Source: Eudorina sp. 2006-703-Eu-15
Lineage: Eukaryota; Chlorophyta; Chlorophyceae; Chlamydomonadales; Volvocaceae
DNA: 64,000 nucleotides
Direction of reading: 5' to 3'
Assembly: GCA_003117195.1 (NCBI GenBank)
Contig: BDSI01000005.1
Coordinates: forward strand, 1,658,857-1,722,856
The position numbers were made by a program, and so were the translations under genes. Under the pieces are notes generated by a model. That model was not told the origin of the DNA. It searched no databases and worked only from the letters and a program-made list of their open reading frames with translations. Shown in pieces: positions 63,003-64,000 of this stretch. Positions within the stretch are counted from its first letter, which is position 1, and every line of letters begins with the position of its first letter.

Positions 63003-63839
63003 TCATTGACTCTTCTTCGCGTCCTCCGGAGGCGGGGATGCGCTCCGTGCCCGATCCTTGGGCTTGGCGACTTTGGGCGGAATCAGCGCACGCTCCCTGC
63101 GTGCAGCAACACCCGGCCCAAGTGACCACTCGGCGTCGGTAAGACATGCAACAAGCTCCAGCACCAGTTTCTTACGCACCAGTTCTTAAGACCCTTGACC
63201 TTCTTGGGGCCCTTGAACAGGTCCGGACGCGTTTTCTGCAGGCGGGAGAACGCGGGCACATGCTTGGTTACCGTACCGTACTGGCGCTCGGCGCCACATG
63301 ACCTTGAGCTCTCGAGGATTGCCTTCGCCCTCGCCGCGGGTCAACATCTCCCCTCCCCACCTTGATCCAATACAGGTACCCGGCTGCGCCAATAACCATG
63401 AGCACCACGGGGATGATGAAGACCAAGAAGGCTAGCATACGCTGGTTTGCCGACAGTGGTGTAATGCGCGGATCACTCCATTGCGCCTTTCCAGTCTCGG
63501 TGTTATAAAAGAAAGCCCTCTGCAGTGGCACAGCATCGCCGTCTGAGCACCGTTAGCAACTCCCAATGCACAAACAAATTGACTTGCACGTACCCCCTCC
63601 TCATTCTTATGAACAGTCCATTTCTTGCCATCATGTTCGAACATGGATCTGCGGCCAACGGCGGACAAGCTTCATGATAACCCCAGGAGTGCTACAGCGC
63701 GGCTGCGGCAGGCGACCAACATTGGGAGCTTCTTCTTCGTGCCAGAGGGGACTTCGGATTTCTTTGCGCATGATGCCAGCAGAGCACTGCTAGCGATCAG
63801 TAGCACAACCAAGGCGACTGAGGATGTTCGAGGTGGCAT
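63003..63839 (-). CDS. Small signal-peptide / WW-domain / single-TM protein
   Basis: Five exons (63839-63721, 63648-63594, 63519-63361, 63235-63180, 63096-63003) join in phase to 160 residues. Residues 1-24 (VALVVLLIASSALLAS core) look like a signal peptide. Then a WW domain split by an intron: W-T-V-H-K-N-E-E-G then RAFFYNTETGKAQWSDPR, with both tryptophans, the aromatic pair and the terminal proline. Next a TM helix (MLAFLVFIIPVVLMVIGAAG) and a basic tail (KVAKPKDRARSASPPPEDAK). The predicted topology puts the WW domain on the luminal or extracellular side, which is unusual for a module that normally binds proline motifs in the cytosol or nucleus. The donor of exon 1 (AT|GTTGGT) is weak and is the least certain junction. 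I do not recognise a named family. Confidence 0.72.
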
Positions 63840-64000
63840 TCTTCTAGAAAGGACAAGATTACCACGCGGTGATCTAAGTAAGATACTTAACAATTTCACT
63901 TTGTCAATCAATATGCATGTCTTCAAGGGAGTGGATTATTCTCTAGCAAGAAGGGAGTCACGTACGGCTGAGAAACGACCTGAGCCGAGATCACTTATCA

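Overview
The window is nuclear DNA of a green alga, most likely a volvocine (Chlamydomonadales; Volvox, Gonium or Pleodorina type). The reasons are intron-dense genes with GT-AG introns of 100-700 bp, coding exons padded with long Gly/Ala/Ser/Pro/Gln tracts, TGTAA-type poly(A) signals behind several genes, a CHASE-domain cyclic-nucleotide phosphodiesterase, an MT-A70 enzyme of the DNA-6mA type, and a very high load of minisatellites and short GC palindromes. All gene models below were assembled by hand from homology plus splice-phase bookkeeping. Five of them (AMT1-like, flavoprotein, PDE, DENN, WW) close from a start codon to a stop with every intron phase matching.

Layout from left to right: a polyQ cyclin-box gene (minus, 1365-3104); a gene-poor stretch with a dead LINE 3' end (5844-6193); an MgtE-type Mg2+ transporter (minus, 7767-11522, N-terminus not found); divergent from it an MTA1/AMT1-like adenine methyltransferase (plus, 12102-15401); a 12-exon flavin-dependent monooxygenase (minus, 18382-22951); 4.9 kb of repeat-rich intergenic DNA holding a perfect 33-bp inverted repeat; a two-TM CHASE-PDE (plus, 27815-45781) of 18 exons; 5.8 kb without a confident gene; a 14-exon DENN-domain protein (minus, 51600-61957); and a small signal-peptide/WW/TM protein (minus, 63003-63839).

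The most striking object is a complete Ty3/gypsy chromodomain retrotransposon (37272-44870) sitting inside intron 16 of the PDE gene. It has 366-bp LTRs that look identical by eye, a perfect 5-bp target duplication and intact gag and pol, so it is very young. Its gag ends in a single UAG (UAG-GGA) with pol open in the same frame and a perfect 8-bp hairpin downstream, which points to stop-codon readthrough. Its leader carries seven consecutive mini-hairpins, several with UUCG tetraloops. The N-terminal part of pol contains a stretch resembling a degenerate Dam-type adenine-methyltransferase fold.

The genes do not form a pathway. Shared features are the short palindromic and dispersed repeats: a GTACGGCA/TGCCGTAC octamer, a GACCC-RY-GGGTC palindrome and a ~40-bp dispersed unit. 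They recur through introns and intergenic DNA, and some lie inside codons.
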